18,042 bases of DNA, from the NCBI GenBank assembly GCA_031370485.1, contig JANMQK010000299.1, forward strand, positions 1 to 18,042, written 5' to 3'. The stretch comes from JANMQK01 sp031370485 (GTDB taxonomy: Bacteria > Acidobacteriota > Polarisedimenticolia > Gp22-AA2). The notes below the pieces were generated by a model. It worked only from the letters and a program-made list of their open reading frames with translations. It did no database searches and was not told the origin of the DNA. Position numbers and translations under genes: made by a program. Of this stretch, positions 1 through 7,635 are shown in pieces. The first letter of the stretch is position 1; every line of letters begins with the position of its first letter.

Positions 1-2
1 CA

Positions 3-341
3 AGGGGGCATAAAAAGGCCGGCACCCTGCGGTGCCGGGTCAAGGACATCAGCCGCTCCGGACTCTTCCTGGCGCTCCAGGCGCCGCTTCCCCCGAGGGC
101 CGCGGTCCGCGTATCGCTCAGGCTGCCGGTGGAGAACGGGCAGAGGCGGCTCAGCGTCCGTGGCATCGTGGTGCGCCAGGTGCCCGCCGCGCCCGAGTCG
201 TATCTGCTCCCGGGGGTGGGCGTGCGATTCGTGGACCTGGACACTGCCACGGAATCCCTGATTGATCGTTACGTCAAACAGCCGATCCCCGGCGACGGGC
301 CCGCCGCCGCCGGGGTTTCGCCGCACCTGGAGGGCGCGTGA
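3..341 (+). CDS. PilZ-domain protein, C-terminal part (5' end outside window)
   Basis: The frame is open from the window edge to the TGA at 339-341, so only the C-terminal 112 residues are visible. They read as a PilZ fold: a 'VKDISRSGLFL' stretch encoded around 39-71 matches the conserved D/NxSxxG half of the c-di-GMP-binding signature. It is followed by the usual beta-strand pattern ('LSVRGIVVRQV', then 'GVGVRFVDL'). The upstream RxxxR half of the signature would lie before base 1 and cannot be checked. PilZ domains bind cyclic di-GMP and change the activity of the protein or its partner. The gene ends 21 bp before the receiver gene and two genes before an EAL phosphodiesterase, which supports a c-di-GMP role. 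The extent of any N-terminal domain is unknown. Confidence 0.8.
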   Translation, partial: RGHKKAGTLRCRVKDISRSGLFLALQAPLPPRAAVRVSLRLPVENGQRRLSVRGIVVRQVPAAPESYLLPGVGVRFVDLDTATESLIDRYVKQPIPGDGPAAAGVSPHLEGA

Positions 342-362
342 CGCGCCCGGAACGGAGAGCCG

Positions 363-755
363 GTGCCCCAGACGGTCATGGTGGTGGATGACGACGCCGA
401 CATCGTCGATCTGACCCGACTTGTCCTCGAAGGGGGAGGGTACCGGGTGGTCGTGGCACGCTCGGGGCCGGAGGCCCTGGACACGCTGCAGAATACCCGC
501 CCTGGACTGATCCTCCTCGACGTCAACATGCCCGAAATGGACGGCTGGCAGCTGCTCAAGATCCTCAAGGTGGACGAAAGGACTGTGGACATCCCGGTGG
601 CGATGTTTTCGGTCAAGAGCGAGGTGCGCGACAAGATCCGCGGCCTGCAGGACGGCGCCTACGACTACATACCGAAGCCCTTCTCCTACGAGGAGCTGCT
701 GGGGAGGGTCCGGCGCATCTTCGAGAGCCTGGGCCAGGCTCAGGGGGACGTGTGA
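363..755 (+). CDS. Single-domain response regulator (CheY-like receiver)
   Basis: This 130-residue protein is one receiver domain with no output domain. The acidic pocket is 'DDD' at residues 9-11. The phosphoacceptor is Asp53 in 'LLDVNMPEMDG'. Ser83 occupies the conserved Ser/Thr switch position ('MFSVKS') and Lys105 is the invariant lysine in 'YIPKPF'. All residues needed for phosphorylation are present. The chosen start is GTG at 363, because CGGAGAG lies just upstream at 353-359 and the N-terminus then has the normal CheY length. The next ATG at 378 would sit too far from that site. The stop overlaps the start of the EAL gene by 4 nt (GTGA), so the two are probably co-translated. The histidine kinase two genes downstream has no receiver of its own and is a plausible phosphodonor, which is inferred from position. 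Confidence 0.93.
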   Translation: MPQTVMVVDDDADIVDLTRLVLEGGGYRVVVARSGPEALDTLQNTRPGLILLDVNMPEMDGWQLLKILKVDERTVDIPVAMFSVKSEVRDKIRGLQDGAYDYIPKPFSYEELLGRVRRIFESLGQAQGDV

Positions 756-2107
756 GCGGGACGGCGGACCGCGAGAACCTCCGGCCGGCGTCGCCCGCCG
801 AGAGCCAGCGGCTGCGCACCGGTTTCCTGCGCCTCAAGGGGGCCCTCTTCGACAAGGTGACCGACCTGTACGCCTACAGCGTGCACGCCAACCGGCTCCA
901 GGCCCTCGCGGAGGGGCGTCCGCTTGCCGTGGTCCTCGTCGAATTTCCCGAGCTGGCCGATCTCGAATCCGCCTGCGGCTGGGAGACCAGCGACCGGTTC
1001 CTGGCGGGAGTCGCGGCGCTCCTGCGCGCGCTGAAGGGACGGGATCTCCCGCGGACCTCGATCCTTGCCCTCGAGAGCGTCCACGGGAGCGGCTTTCTGG
1101 TCTTCGTGCCGGAAGGGTGCGACGGATCCGACCTGACGCCGGCGGAGCTCGCGGGATGCGCCGCCTCGCTGACCCGGCATCTGGAGGCCCGTATGCGCGC
1201 GGCCGAATGGGCCGCCACCCGGGCGCCGCTGGAGTTCGCGGTCGGCCATGCCTTCGTGAGCCCCAACCCTGCCGCGCGATTCGAGCGGCGACTCCATCAG
1301 GGAATCCGCGACGCGCGGCTGATGACCCTGCGGCACGTCGATCGCCTGATGGAGGAGCGTTCCGCGGGGCTGGCCGCCATCCTGCGCGACGTCTCGCTGA
1401 CCACCCATTACCAGCCGATCGTCGACATGACCCAGGGTTTGATCATGGGGTACGAGGCGCTGACCCGGGGGCCGGCGAACACGGTGTACGAGGTCCCCGA
1501 GGCCCTGTTTTCGAGCACGAAGGTGGCGCGCGTCCGCGTGGAGCTCGACGCCCTCTGCCGGCGGGAGGCCGTCCGGAACGCGCGTGGATTCGACCCGGGG
1601 AAAAAGCTCTTCCTGAACTCCCTCCCCGAGACGCTCGGCACCCCGGGATTCGCCGACGAGGATCTCTGCTCAATGCTGCAGGAGGTCGCCCTGCTCCCCC
1701 GGAACCTGGTCCTCGAGATCACGGAGCGCACCTCCATCCAGGATTTCGAGGTGTTCGGCCGCGAGCTGGATCGCCTCCGCCGGCAGGGGTTCCTGGTGGC
1801 CATCGACGACGTCGGCACCGGCTACTCGTCGCTGCAGACGATCACCGAGCTCCAGCCCGATTTCCTCAAGGTGGACATGTCGCTCGTCAAGAACATTCAC
1901 CGCAGCCTGATCAAGCAGGAGCTGGTCCACTCGCTCCTCAAGGTGGGAGCGCGCATCGGGGCGCAGGTGATCGCGGAAGGGATAGAAATCGAGGAGGAGT
2001 ATCGGGCGCTGCGTCTCTGCGGCGTCCGTTACGGGCAGGGGTTCTTCTTCGCCCGACCGGCCCCGCCGTTTCCCCCCCTCGACCGCGGGGGTCGCGGCTC
2101 GATTTAG
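752..2107 (+). CDS. Degenerate GGDEF plus EAL-domain c-di-GMP phosphodiesterase
   Basis: The protein has 451 residues. The C-terminal half (about 215-445) is an EAL domain with its catalytic signatures visible. These are Glu235 in 'YEALTRGP', the Asn of 'LFLNSLPETL', the Glu pair of 'LEITERTS', Asp352-Asp353 in 'IDDVGTGYSSL', the Lys of 'FLKVDMS', the Glu of 'IAEGIE' and the Gln of 'YGQGFFFARP'. EAL enzymes hydrolyse c-di-GMP to pGpG, so activity is likely. The N-terminal half (about 30-200) has the layout of a GGDEF domain ('FDKVTDLYAYS' at its start), but the active loop is 'HGSGF' at 111-115. It is therefore not expected to make c-di-GMP and may bind a nucleotide or serve as a sensor. No membrane segment is seen. 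The GTG start at 752 overlaps the receiver stop by 4 nt. The last residues form a Pro/Arg/Gly-rich tail that looks non-domain. Confidence 0.92.
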   Translation: MSGTADRENLRPASPAESQRLRTGFLRLKGALFDKVTDLYAYSVHANRLQALAEGRPLAVVLVEFPELADLESACGWETSDRFLAGVAALLRALKGRDLPRTSILALESVHGSGFLVFVPEGCDGSDLTPAELAGCAASLTRHLEARMRAAEWAATRAPLEFAVGHAFVSPNPAARFERRLHQGIRDARLMTLRHVDRLMEERSAGLAAILRDVSLTTHYQPIVDMTQGLIMGYEALTRGPANTVYEVPEALFSSTKVARVRVELDALCRREAVRNARGFDPGKKLFLNSLPETLGTPGFADEDLCSMLQEVALLPRNLVLEITERTSIQDFEVFGRELDRLRRQGFLVAIDDVGTGYSSLQTITELQPDFLKVDMSLVKNIHRSLIKQELVHSLLKVGARIGAQVIAEGIEIEEEYRALRLCGVRYGQGFFFARPAPPFPPLDRGGRGSI

Positions 2108-2125
2108 CGCCGCGGCCGCGGGCGC
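2107..2125. other. GC-rich near-palindrome between EAL and kinase genes
   Basis: GCGCCGCGGCCGCGGGCGC starts at the last base of the EAL stop codon. Its arms GCGCCGCGG and CCGCGGGCGC pair with one bulged G. It fills the first third of the 57-bp gap before the histidine kinase gene. No T-tract follows, so it is not a classical terminator. It could fold in mRNA, or it could be chance in such GC-rich DNA. Confidence 0.2.
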
Positions 2126-2164
2126 GCGGGCGCCGGCGAATCGGCGGAAAGGTGCACGCACCGC

Positions 2165-4450
2165 ATGGGGACGACACTCGATTTAACAATGTCGATCGCC
2201 GGCGCCCTGTCCGTCCTGATCGGGGCCGCCGCTCTGGTGATCGGTCTCATGACCCGCGGCCGGATTCGCCGGGCCGCCCGGCGCGTCGTCGCGCAGATCG
2301 CGCTGCTGCGCCGCCACCCGCTGGTCGGCGAGGTCGCGCCCGAAAGCGAAACACTGCTCCGCGCCCTCACCACCGAGCTGAACCAGCTCCTGGGCGCGTT
2401 GCGCGCGCAGCTACAGGGGGCGCAGGCCCGCGTCTTCGATCTCCAGGCCCTCGCCGACGGCCCCTCTGACGCGGCCCTTCTCAGCGCCGACCCGGAATGG
2501 CGCGTGACCGGCTTCAGCCGTGGCGCGTCCAACCTCACGGGCTGGACCTCCGAGGAAATCCTGCACAACCACGTCGAGGTGCTCTTCGCGCCCGGGGAAT
2601 GGGAACGAATCCTGCCGAAGCTATCCCGCCGCTCGCTCCGTGAATCCGGGATCGCCGAGACCGTGCGCCTGCAGAGGCGCGACGGCGCGGTATTCCCGGC
2701 GCGGATCCTCGTGGAGACGGGCGGGGCGGCGGGCGGCTCGCAGAGCACCAACATCATCTCGGCCCGTGACCTCACGGCCGAGCTGGACCTCGAGCAGCGC
2801 CTGCGGGTCTCCGAGGAGCGCTACCGGCGCATGGTCGAGGGCATCAGCGACGGAGTGTTCATTCTCAGGGACTCCCGCCTGGTCTTCGCGAACCCCGCCA
2901 TGGCGAGACTGCTGGGAGTGGATCGCGACACCCTCCAGGGAATGGCTTTCAAGGACCTGATCCACACGCGTGATCTCCTCCCCGCGCTGGATGTGGTGCG
3001 CAGGGCCGAGGCCGGAGAAGATGCCGCCGGCGAGATCGCCTGCCGTCTCCAGGTCCGCGCCCTGCAGCCCGTCCAGGTCCGGATCGCCTGGAGCGCGGCC
3101 GAGTTCCAGGGCGGCCGCGCGCTGGTGGGAACGGTGGTGGACCTGAGCGAGAGGACCCGCTTCGAACGGGCCCTGCAGTCGAGCGAGGCGCTGCTGAGGG
3201 CCACGCTGAATTCGACCGGGGACGCCATTCTCGTCGCGGGCGAAGGCGGAGGGAGGCCCTCGGTGACGATCGTGAACCCGGCCTTTCGTGAGCTCTTCGG
3301 CATGCCCCACGAGGATCTCATCGGCCTGCCGGAGGAGGAGCTCGGACGGCGTCTGGGCGAGCGCTGCTCCGACCCGGGAGCCCTTCTCGACCTGCTGCGC
3401 CGGGCCCGCGCTGGCGAGGAAGCGCGTCTCCCCGGGTTCGAGCTCCACACCCCGCGCCGCGCGCTGGTCGATCTCCTCGCCGGCCCCGTCCGCTCGTCCT
3501 CCGGCGCGGATTTTGGGTGCATCCTGACGGCCCGCGACGTGACCGAGCGCGTCGAGAACGAGCGCCGCATCGTCAGGAGCCTCGAGGAGATTGGCGAGGC
3601 GAAGTCGAAGCTCGAGGCCGCGTATCGTGAGGTGGCCGGCGCCCGGCAGGCCCTGGCGCAGCGCAACGAGCAGCTGGAGCGCGTGAACGTCGAGCTCAAG
3701 TCGCTCGACGAGATGAAGTCGAACCTGCTCGCCAACGTCTCTCACGAGCTGCACACGCCGCTCGTGTCGATCAAGGGCTACACGGAGATGATCGTGAAAC
3801 GCCGGCTCGGGCCGCTGACCCAGGAGCAGGAGCGCGGGCTCACCGTCGCCCTGAGGAACATCGACCGGCTGATCGAGATGATCGACAACCTGCTCTCGTT
3901 CTCCCGCCTCGAGAAGGGCGAGACGCAGCTCACCCTCGAGGACACACCGCTCTGGCAGATCGTGGACGAGGCCGTCGACGTGGTCGCCGAGCGCATCAAG
4001 AAGAAGGGCGTCTCGTTGACAACCCAATACGACACCGACGACCTGGTCCTGCGCGGCGACCGGGGCCGGATCGTGCAGGTCTTCACCAACCTGCTCACCA
4101 ACGCCGTCAAGTTCAACCGCGAGGGGGGCTCGATCACGGTGACCGGGCGGCGGGGCGCCTCGGGTTTCATCGACGTGGACGTCGCGGACACCGGGATAGG
4201 CATCCCTCCCGAGGATCAAGGGAAGATCTTCGAGCGCTTCTTCCAGGTCGACTCCGGTCCGGGGAGGAAGTACGAGGGCACCGGGATCGGCCTGGCGATC
4301 GTCCGCGACATCCTGCGCCTGCACGGCGGCTCGATCCGCGTGACGAGCACGCCGGGGACCGGCTCCACCTTCTCCTTCACACTGCCCCTGGCGCGCTTGA
4401 CCCACCCTTCGGCCACCCGGTCCACGGCCCGCGGGCGGACCCGCGACTGA
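2165..4450 (+). CDS. Membrane-anchored multi-PAS sensor histidine kinase
   Basis: The protein has 761 residues. One hydrophobic helix lies at about 9-30, followed by Arg-rich sequence, so the rest is cytoplasmic. Three PAS-type segments follow at about 98-200, 218-330 and 340-465, then a charged coiled coil at about 465-520. The HisKA domain has His527 in 'VSHELHTPLVSIKGY'. The HATPase domain has the N-box 'NLLTNAVKFN' (Asn642, Asn646), the G1 box with Asp675 in 'DVADTGIGIP', the F-box 'ERFFQVD' and the G2 box 'GTGIGLA' near 705-711. It therefore looks like a complete autophosphorylating kinase without a fused receiver. The family uses PAS domains for small ligands, haem/flavin or dimer signalling, but no cofactor can be assigned here. 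The ATG at 2165 has only a modest upstream purine run (GGAAAGG near 2146-2152). The likely partner is the receiver at 363-755, inferred from proximity. Confidence 0.93.
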   Translation: MGTTLDLTMSIAGALSVLIGAAALVIGLMTRGRIRRAARRVVAQIALLRRHPLVGEVAPESETLLRALTTELNQLLGALRAQLQGAQARVFDLQALADGPSDAALLSADPEWRVTGFSRGASNLTGWTSEEILHNHVEVLFAPGEWERILPKLSRRSLRESGIAETVRLQRRDGAVFPARILVETGGAAGGSQSTNIISARDLTAELDLEQRLRVSEERYRRMVEGISDGVFILRDSRLVFANPAMARLLGVDRDTLQGMAFKDLIHTRDLLPALDVVRRAEAGEDAAGEIACRLQVRALQPVQVRIAWSAAEFQGGRALVGTVVDLSERTRFERALQSSEALLRATLNSTGDAILVAGEGGGRPSVTIVNPAFRELFGMPHEDLIGLPEEELGRRLGERCSDPGALLDLLRRARAGEEARLPGFELHTPRRALVDLLAGPVRSSSGADFGCILTARDVTERVENERRIVRSLEEIGEAKSKLEAAYREVAGARQALAQRNEQLERVNVELKSLDEMKSNLLANVSHELHTPLVSIKGYTEMIVKRRLGPLTQEQERGLTVALRNIDRLIEMIDNLLSFSRLEKGETQLTLEDTPLWQIVDEAVDVVAERIKKKGVSLTTQYDTDDLVLRGDRGRIVQVFTNLLTNAVKFNREGGSITVTGRRGASGFIDVDVADTGIGIPPEDQGKIFERFFQVDSGPGRKYEGTGIGLAIVRDILRLHGGSIRVTSTPGTGSTFSFTLPLARLTHPSATRSTARGRTRD

Positions 4451-4459
4451 CCGCCCGCG
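4430..4459. terminator. Possible hairpin between convergent genes
   Basis: CGCGGGCGG (4430-4438) pairs perfectly with CCGCCCGCG (4451-4459) across a 12-nt loop that contains the stop codon of the histidine kinase gene. It sits at the tail-to-tail junction with the minus-strand methyltransferase gene, whose stop is only 23 bp further on. No T-run follows on either strand, so intrinsic termination is uncertain. A mechanical or Rho-assisted role is possible. Confidence 0.3.
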
Positions 4460-4473
4460 AGTCCCCCGGCCGC

Positions 4474-5307
4474 TCAGCCGCCTGAAACGAACCCCCGCTG
4501 CCTCGACGCCTCATAGAGCAGGACGGCGGAGGCCGCATGGACGTTCAGGGATCCGACCCCCGGCGCCATCGGCACACGGACCAGGCGCGAGGCGGCCTTG
4601 AGCACCTCGGGAGGAAGCCCCGACCCTTCATTGCCGACGAAAAGCGCCGTGCGGAGCGAGAGGTCGATGTCCGCGGGGGACTCGCCGCCGCGCGGCACGG
4701 CCGCCACGAGCTGCACGCCGGCTCCCTTCAGGGCCTTCATCGCCTCGGTGGCCCGGCCTGTGGCCACCGGCAGACGGAAGTGCGCCCCCATGCCAGCCCG
4801 CACGGCGCGGCTCCCGAACGGATCCGCGCACCCCTCGAGAGCCAACAGCCCCCTCGCGCCGAAGGCCAGGCATGACCGCGCGATCGAACCCAGGTTTCCG
4901 GGATCCTGTATCCCGTGCGCCGCGAGCAGCAGCGTCGGGGCGCCGCTTAGCAGCCCGGCAAGATCCAGGTCGGGCATGGAGAGGATCATCAAGATACCCT
5001 GGTCGCCGCACCCCTCCAGGATCGACTCGAGGACGCGCGTGGTGACACGGACGAGCGGAGCGCCGCATCCGGAGAGGCGTCCGAGCAGGTCCCGACCTTC
5101 GCCGGTTTTCTCGAGTCCCGGGCCGACCAGCACCCGCCTCACGGGTGCCCGCGCCGACAGCGCCTCCTGCGCCAGGTGCACGCCCCAGGCGAGATACTCG
5201 CCTCCGCGACTCCGGGTCTTGCGGTCGGTTTCGAGGCTCCGGGCGTGCCGCACCAACGCGTTCTGAGAGCTCTCGATGACCTGCTCCCGGGGTCCGGGCC
5301 GTCGCAT
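4474..5307 (-). CDS. SpoU/TrmH-family RNA 2'-O-methyltransferase
   Basis: This 277-residue protein has a short N-terminal substrate-binding region (about 10-100, the L30e-like SpoU_sub_bind type) followed by the SPOUT knot. Motif 1 is 'GIQDPGNLGSIARS' near residue 131, which carries the conserved N and R. Motif 2 is 'FVGNEGSGLP' (Asn226-Glu227-Gly228). Motif 3 is 'GSLNVHAASAVLLYE' (Ser253-Leu254-Asn255). These are the SAM-binding and catalytic signatures of 2'-O-ribose methyltransferases acting on rRNA or tRNA. The exact nucleotide target cannot be read from sequence, and the length fits the rRNA-type (RlmB/TsnR-like) branch. The start at 5307 is preceded on the minus strand by GGAGAGGCTGAGGTC, which supplies Shine-Dalgarno-like sequence. 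It is divergent from the tsaC-like gene and convergent with the histidine kinase gene. Confidence 0.93.
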   Translation of the reverse strand: MRRPGPREQVIESSQNALVRHARSLETDRKTRSRGGEYLAWGVHLAQEALSARAPVRRVLVGPGLEKTGEGRDLLGRLSGCGAPLVRVTTRVLESILEGCGDQGILMILSMPDLDLAGLLSGAPTLLLAAHGIQDPGNLGSIARSCLAFGARGLLALEGCADPFGSRAVRAGMGAHFRLPVATGRATEAMKALKGAGVQLVAAVPRGGESPADIDLSLRTALFVGNEGSGLPPEVLKAASRLVRVPMAPGVGSLNVHAASAVLLYEASRQRGFVSGG

Positions 5308-5416
5308 GACCTCAGCCTCTCCGGCACTCCTCGCGACACGCCGGCACGCGGCAGGTCCCGAGGATCGTGGATTGCGATATAGTCATGATGTTCCTCGTCC
5401 ATCCGGGAGGCCAGCC
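5308..5416. promoter_or_regulatory. Divergent intergenic region between RNA-modification genes
   Basis: This 109-bp gap must contain the promoters for the minus-strand methyltransferase and the plus-strand tsaC-like gene. A TATAGT hexamer at 5378-5383 is the best plus-strand -10 candidate, but the expected -35 position (about 5355-5360) reads GTCCCG, which is poor. No convincing minus-strand pair was found. The promoter assignment is therefore positional only. The ribosome-binding site of the plus-strand gene, CGGGAGG at 5404-5410, is clear. Confidence 0.35.
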
Positions 5417-6061
5417 ATGCCGCGTCCGCTGCGGATCGATCTCAAGAACCCTGATCCAGCCCTGATTGCCCGGGCTGTCGAACTGCTCCGCAAGGGCCTC
5501 CTCGTAGCCTACCCCACGGAGACCTTTTACGGCCTGGGCGCCGATCCGCGAAGCCTCCAGGCGGTCGAGCGTGTGTTCCAGGCCAAGGGGCGGCCGGCGA
5601 GGATGGCCCTGCCCTTGATCGCCGCCGACGAGGCGTCCGTGCGGATGTGCGTCCGCGAGTTTCCCCCCGTCGCAAAACGACTCGGAGAGGCCTTCTGGCC
5701 CGGTCCGCTGACGCTGGTCATGGCCGCCTCGGAAGAGCTTCAGCCGCTTCTCCTCGGTGGAGGGCACACGGTCGGAGTCCGGATATCTCCGCATCCGATC
5801 GCCGCGGCCCTGGCAGCCGCGCTCGGCGGTCCGATCGTGGCCACGAGCGCAAATCGCACCGGTCAACCCTCCCCCACGACGGCGGCGGAGGTCGAGGAAG
5901 CCCTGGGGGACGATGTGGCCATGATTCTCGACGGCGGGACCGCCGAGGGAACCGCCTCGTCAACGGTTCTCGACGTGACGAACGAGCCTCCCCGTGTGAT
6001 CCGCTCCGGCGCCCTGCCGCTCTCGGCCCTGGAAAAACTGCTCGGCCGCGCCATCAACTGA
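5417..6061 (+). CDS. tsaC: L-threonylcarbamoyladenylate synthase (TsaC/YrdC/Sua5 family)
   Basis: This 214-residue YrdC-domain protein catalyses formation of threonylcarbamoyl-AMP from threonine, bicarbonate and ATP, the first step of t6A37 tRNA modification. The family signatures are visible: 'YPTETFYGLGAD' near residue 32, the KxR pair Lys57/Arg59 in 'AKGRP', 'WPGPLTLV', and the SxN pair Ser144/Asn146 in 'ATSANRTG'. The length matches the short TsaC/YrdC type, and no Sua5 C-terminal domain is present. The start is ATG 5417 because CGGGAGG lies 6 nt upstream and the YrdC fold begins directly after it. The same frame is open further upstream to 5276, but that would add 47 residues that do not look like protein and would erase the divergent promoter region. 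Its last 199 nt overlap the 3' end of the convergent lipoprotein gene. Confidence 0.92.
   Translation: MPRPLRIDLKNPDPALIARAVELLRKGLLVAYPTETFYGLGADPRSLQAVERVFQAKGRPARMALPLIAADEASVRMCVREFPPVAKRLGEAFWPGPLTLVMAASEELQPLLLGGGHTVGVRISPHPIAAALAAALGGPIVATSANRTGQPSPTTAAEVEEALGDDVAMILDGGTAEGTASSTVLDVTNEPPRVIRSGALPLSALEKLLGRAIN
5863..6061. other. 199-nt antisense overlap of two convergent coding regions
   Basis: The plus-strand tsaC-like gene ends at 6061 and the minus-strand peptide-binding lipoprotein gene does not meet a stop until 5863. Both frames are open throughout. The tsaC side encodes conserved YrdC sequence (for example 'SSTVLDV'). The lipoprotein side encodes its low-complexity Ser/Arg/Pro tail beyond the end of the family fold. 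The lipoprotein stop has therefore probably drifted into its neighbour. Confidence 0.85.
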
Positions 6062-7635
6062 CGTGGCAGGGGAGGCCCCCCCGGTGCCGCCCCGGCCGGT
6101 TCCGCCAGGGTCACGTCCTTCAGTGGATAGAAGTCGGCGCCCGGCGTCAGGCGAAACCCCCGGACCCTGTCCCGGCAAGCGGCGGTCACGTCGCGATGCC
6201 AGAGGCTCACGTAGGGCAGGTCGTCGGCCAGAAGCCGCTGCAGCTCGCCGTAGATCCTGCGCCGGCCCGGCTCGTCGATCGTCGCGGCCCCTTCCTCGAT
6301 CAGCCGGTCGGCCGCGGGATTGACGTATCCCCCGCGGTTGAACCCGCGGGGCGGAACGAACCCCGAGTAAAAGCGCAGTCTGTAAATGTCCGGGTCGTAT
6401 ATCTCGGTCCAGTTCGACACCACCAGCTGGAACCGGCCGGCGCCCAGGTCCTCGTAGAAGGTCGGCCACTCGAAGGCGCGGACATCCATGCCGATTCCCA
6501 CCCGCCCCAGCTGCTCCTGGAATATGGTGGCCTGCTGCTGGGCGAGTTCGCTTGTGGTCGTCTTGCAGATCAGGCGGAACCGCACCTCCGGCCCCGGTCC
6601 GTCCTTGTCGACGAGTCCCGCCTGGTCCAGGAGACGCGAGGCGCGATCGGGGTCATGCTCGAAGCGGGTCACGGAGCGCTCGTAGGCCCAGTGCCCGGGA
6701 GGCAGGAGACCCGTTGCCAGGGTCGCCGCGCCACCCAGCAGATGCGCGACGATCGGCCCGCGGTCGAGGGCCAGGGCGATGGCCGCCCGCACCCGGCGGT
6801 CCGACAGGAGGGGATCTCTCAGGTTGAATGCCATGTAGACGTAATTCCGTCCCGGGCGGCTCACCACGCGGTAGCCGCTCGTGCGGCGCACACGGGCGAA
6901 CTGGTCGGGGGAGAGGTCGTTCAGGATCAGGTCGGCGTTCCCCTTGAGAAGCTCGAGTAGCCGGCCGGACTCCGTGGGGACGATTTTGAGGCGCACCCTC
7001 CTCACGCCGCTGGGCCCGGCGAAGTGCGCTTCGAACCGCTCGAGAACCAGGTCCTCGTCCTTGCGGTACCGCACGAGGCGGAAAGGACCCGTGCCATTGG
7101 GACGGCGGGCCGCGTCGGGCCCGGAGCCCTCCCTGAGAATCGGCAGGTTGAGGTTGGTCAGGATCGGCGCGAAGGGCGCTTTCAAACGGAATACCACGGT
7201 CCGGGGGTCCGGAGTCTCGATGCGATCGATGACCTCGAGATCGGCCTTCCGGAATGAGGGCACTTCATCCTCGAGGATCGAGCGGTAGGTATAGGCCACG
7301 TCCTTGGACGTGAGGAGCGCGCCATCCTGGAACAGCACCCCCTCCCGCAAGGTGACCTTCACCGTGCGCCCGTCCGGCTGCTCGAACGCCGCCGCGAGAT
7401 CCGGGACCGGCCGGGAAGCGTCGTCCAGGCGGAACAACCCGTTGTAGAGAAGCTCGCTGACCCTCCTCGACGCCTCGTCCGAACCGAGCCTCGGATCGAG
7501 GCTGGAGGGCCCGCTGTCGATCGCCAAGGTGAGCGTGTCGACTGCGGAGGGGAGCGTACCGCATGCCGTCAGGCCCAGCGCCGCGGCCGCGGAAGCCAGA
7601 AAACGGGTCGCTGCGCGGCCGACCCACTGCTGCAT
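5863..7635 (-). CDS. Oligopeptide ABC transporter substrate-binding lipoprotein (SBP_bac_5)
   Basis: This 590-residue protein begins with a lipoprotein signal: a positively charged start, a hydrophobic stretch at about 12-22 and the lipobox L22-T-A-C25. The mature part is a family 5 extracellular solute-binding protein (OppA/DppA/MppA type). Typical landmarks are 'SLDPRLGSDEASR', 'LREGVLFQDG', 'LTSKDVAYTY', 'GTGPFRL' and 'RVRAAIALALDR'. It probably captures peptides at the membrane surface, but the permease and ATPase genes are not in the window. The family fold ends near residue 512. The last 78 residues are Ser/Arg/Pro-rich and 66 codons of them are antisense to the tsaC-like gene. The ATG at 7635 shares its A with the TGA of the AnmK-like gene upstream (TGATG), so the pair is translationally coupled. 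That coupling suggests muropeptide or murein peptide recycling as the role, which is an inference. Confidence 0.9.
   Translation of the reverse strand: MQQWVGRAATRFLASAAAALGLTACGTLPSAVDTLTLAIDSGPSSLDPRLGSDEASRRVSELLYNGLFRLDDASRPVPDLAAAFEQPDGRTVKVTLREGVLFQDGALLTSKDVAYTYRSILEDEVPSFRKADLEVIDRIETPDPRTVVFRLKAPFAPILTNLNLPILREGSGPDAARRPNGTGPFRLVRYRKDEDLVLERFEAHFAGPSGVRRVRLKIVPTESGRLLELLKGNADLILNDLSPDQFARVRRTSGYRVVSRPGRNYVYMAFNLRDPLLSDRRVRAAIALALDRGPIVAHLLGGAATLATGLLPPGHWAYERSVTRFEHDPDRASRLLDQAGLVDKDGPGPEVRFRLICKTTTSELAQQQATIFQEQLGRVGIGMDVRAFEWPTFYEDLGAGRFQLVVSNWTEIYDPDIYRLRFYSGFVPPRGFNRGGYVNPAADRLIEEGAATIDEPGRRRIYGELQRLLADDLPYVSLWHRDVTAACRDRVRGFRLTPGADFYPLKDVTLAEPAGAAPGGPPLPRQLMARPSSFSRAESGRAPERITRGGSFVTSRTVDEAVPSAVPPSRIMATSSPRASSTSAAVVGEG

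Noticed and set aside
2621..4405. Long open frame on the minus strand opposite the histidine kinase gene
   Set aside because: It mirrors the kinase codons in GC-rich DNA, shows no family motif or ribosome-binding site, and the plus strand carries a full set of kinase boxes.
5276..5416. N-terminal extension of the tsaC-like gene to 5276
   Set aside because: It overlaps the divergent methyltransferase start, has no ribosome-binding site, and the YrdC fold starts just after ATG 5417, which has a good site.
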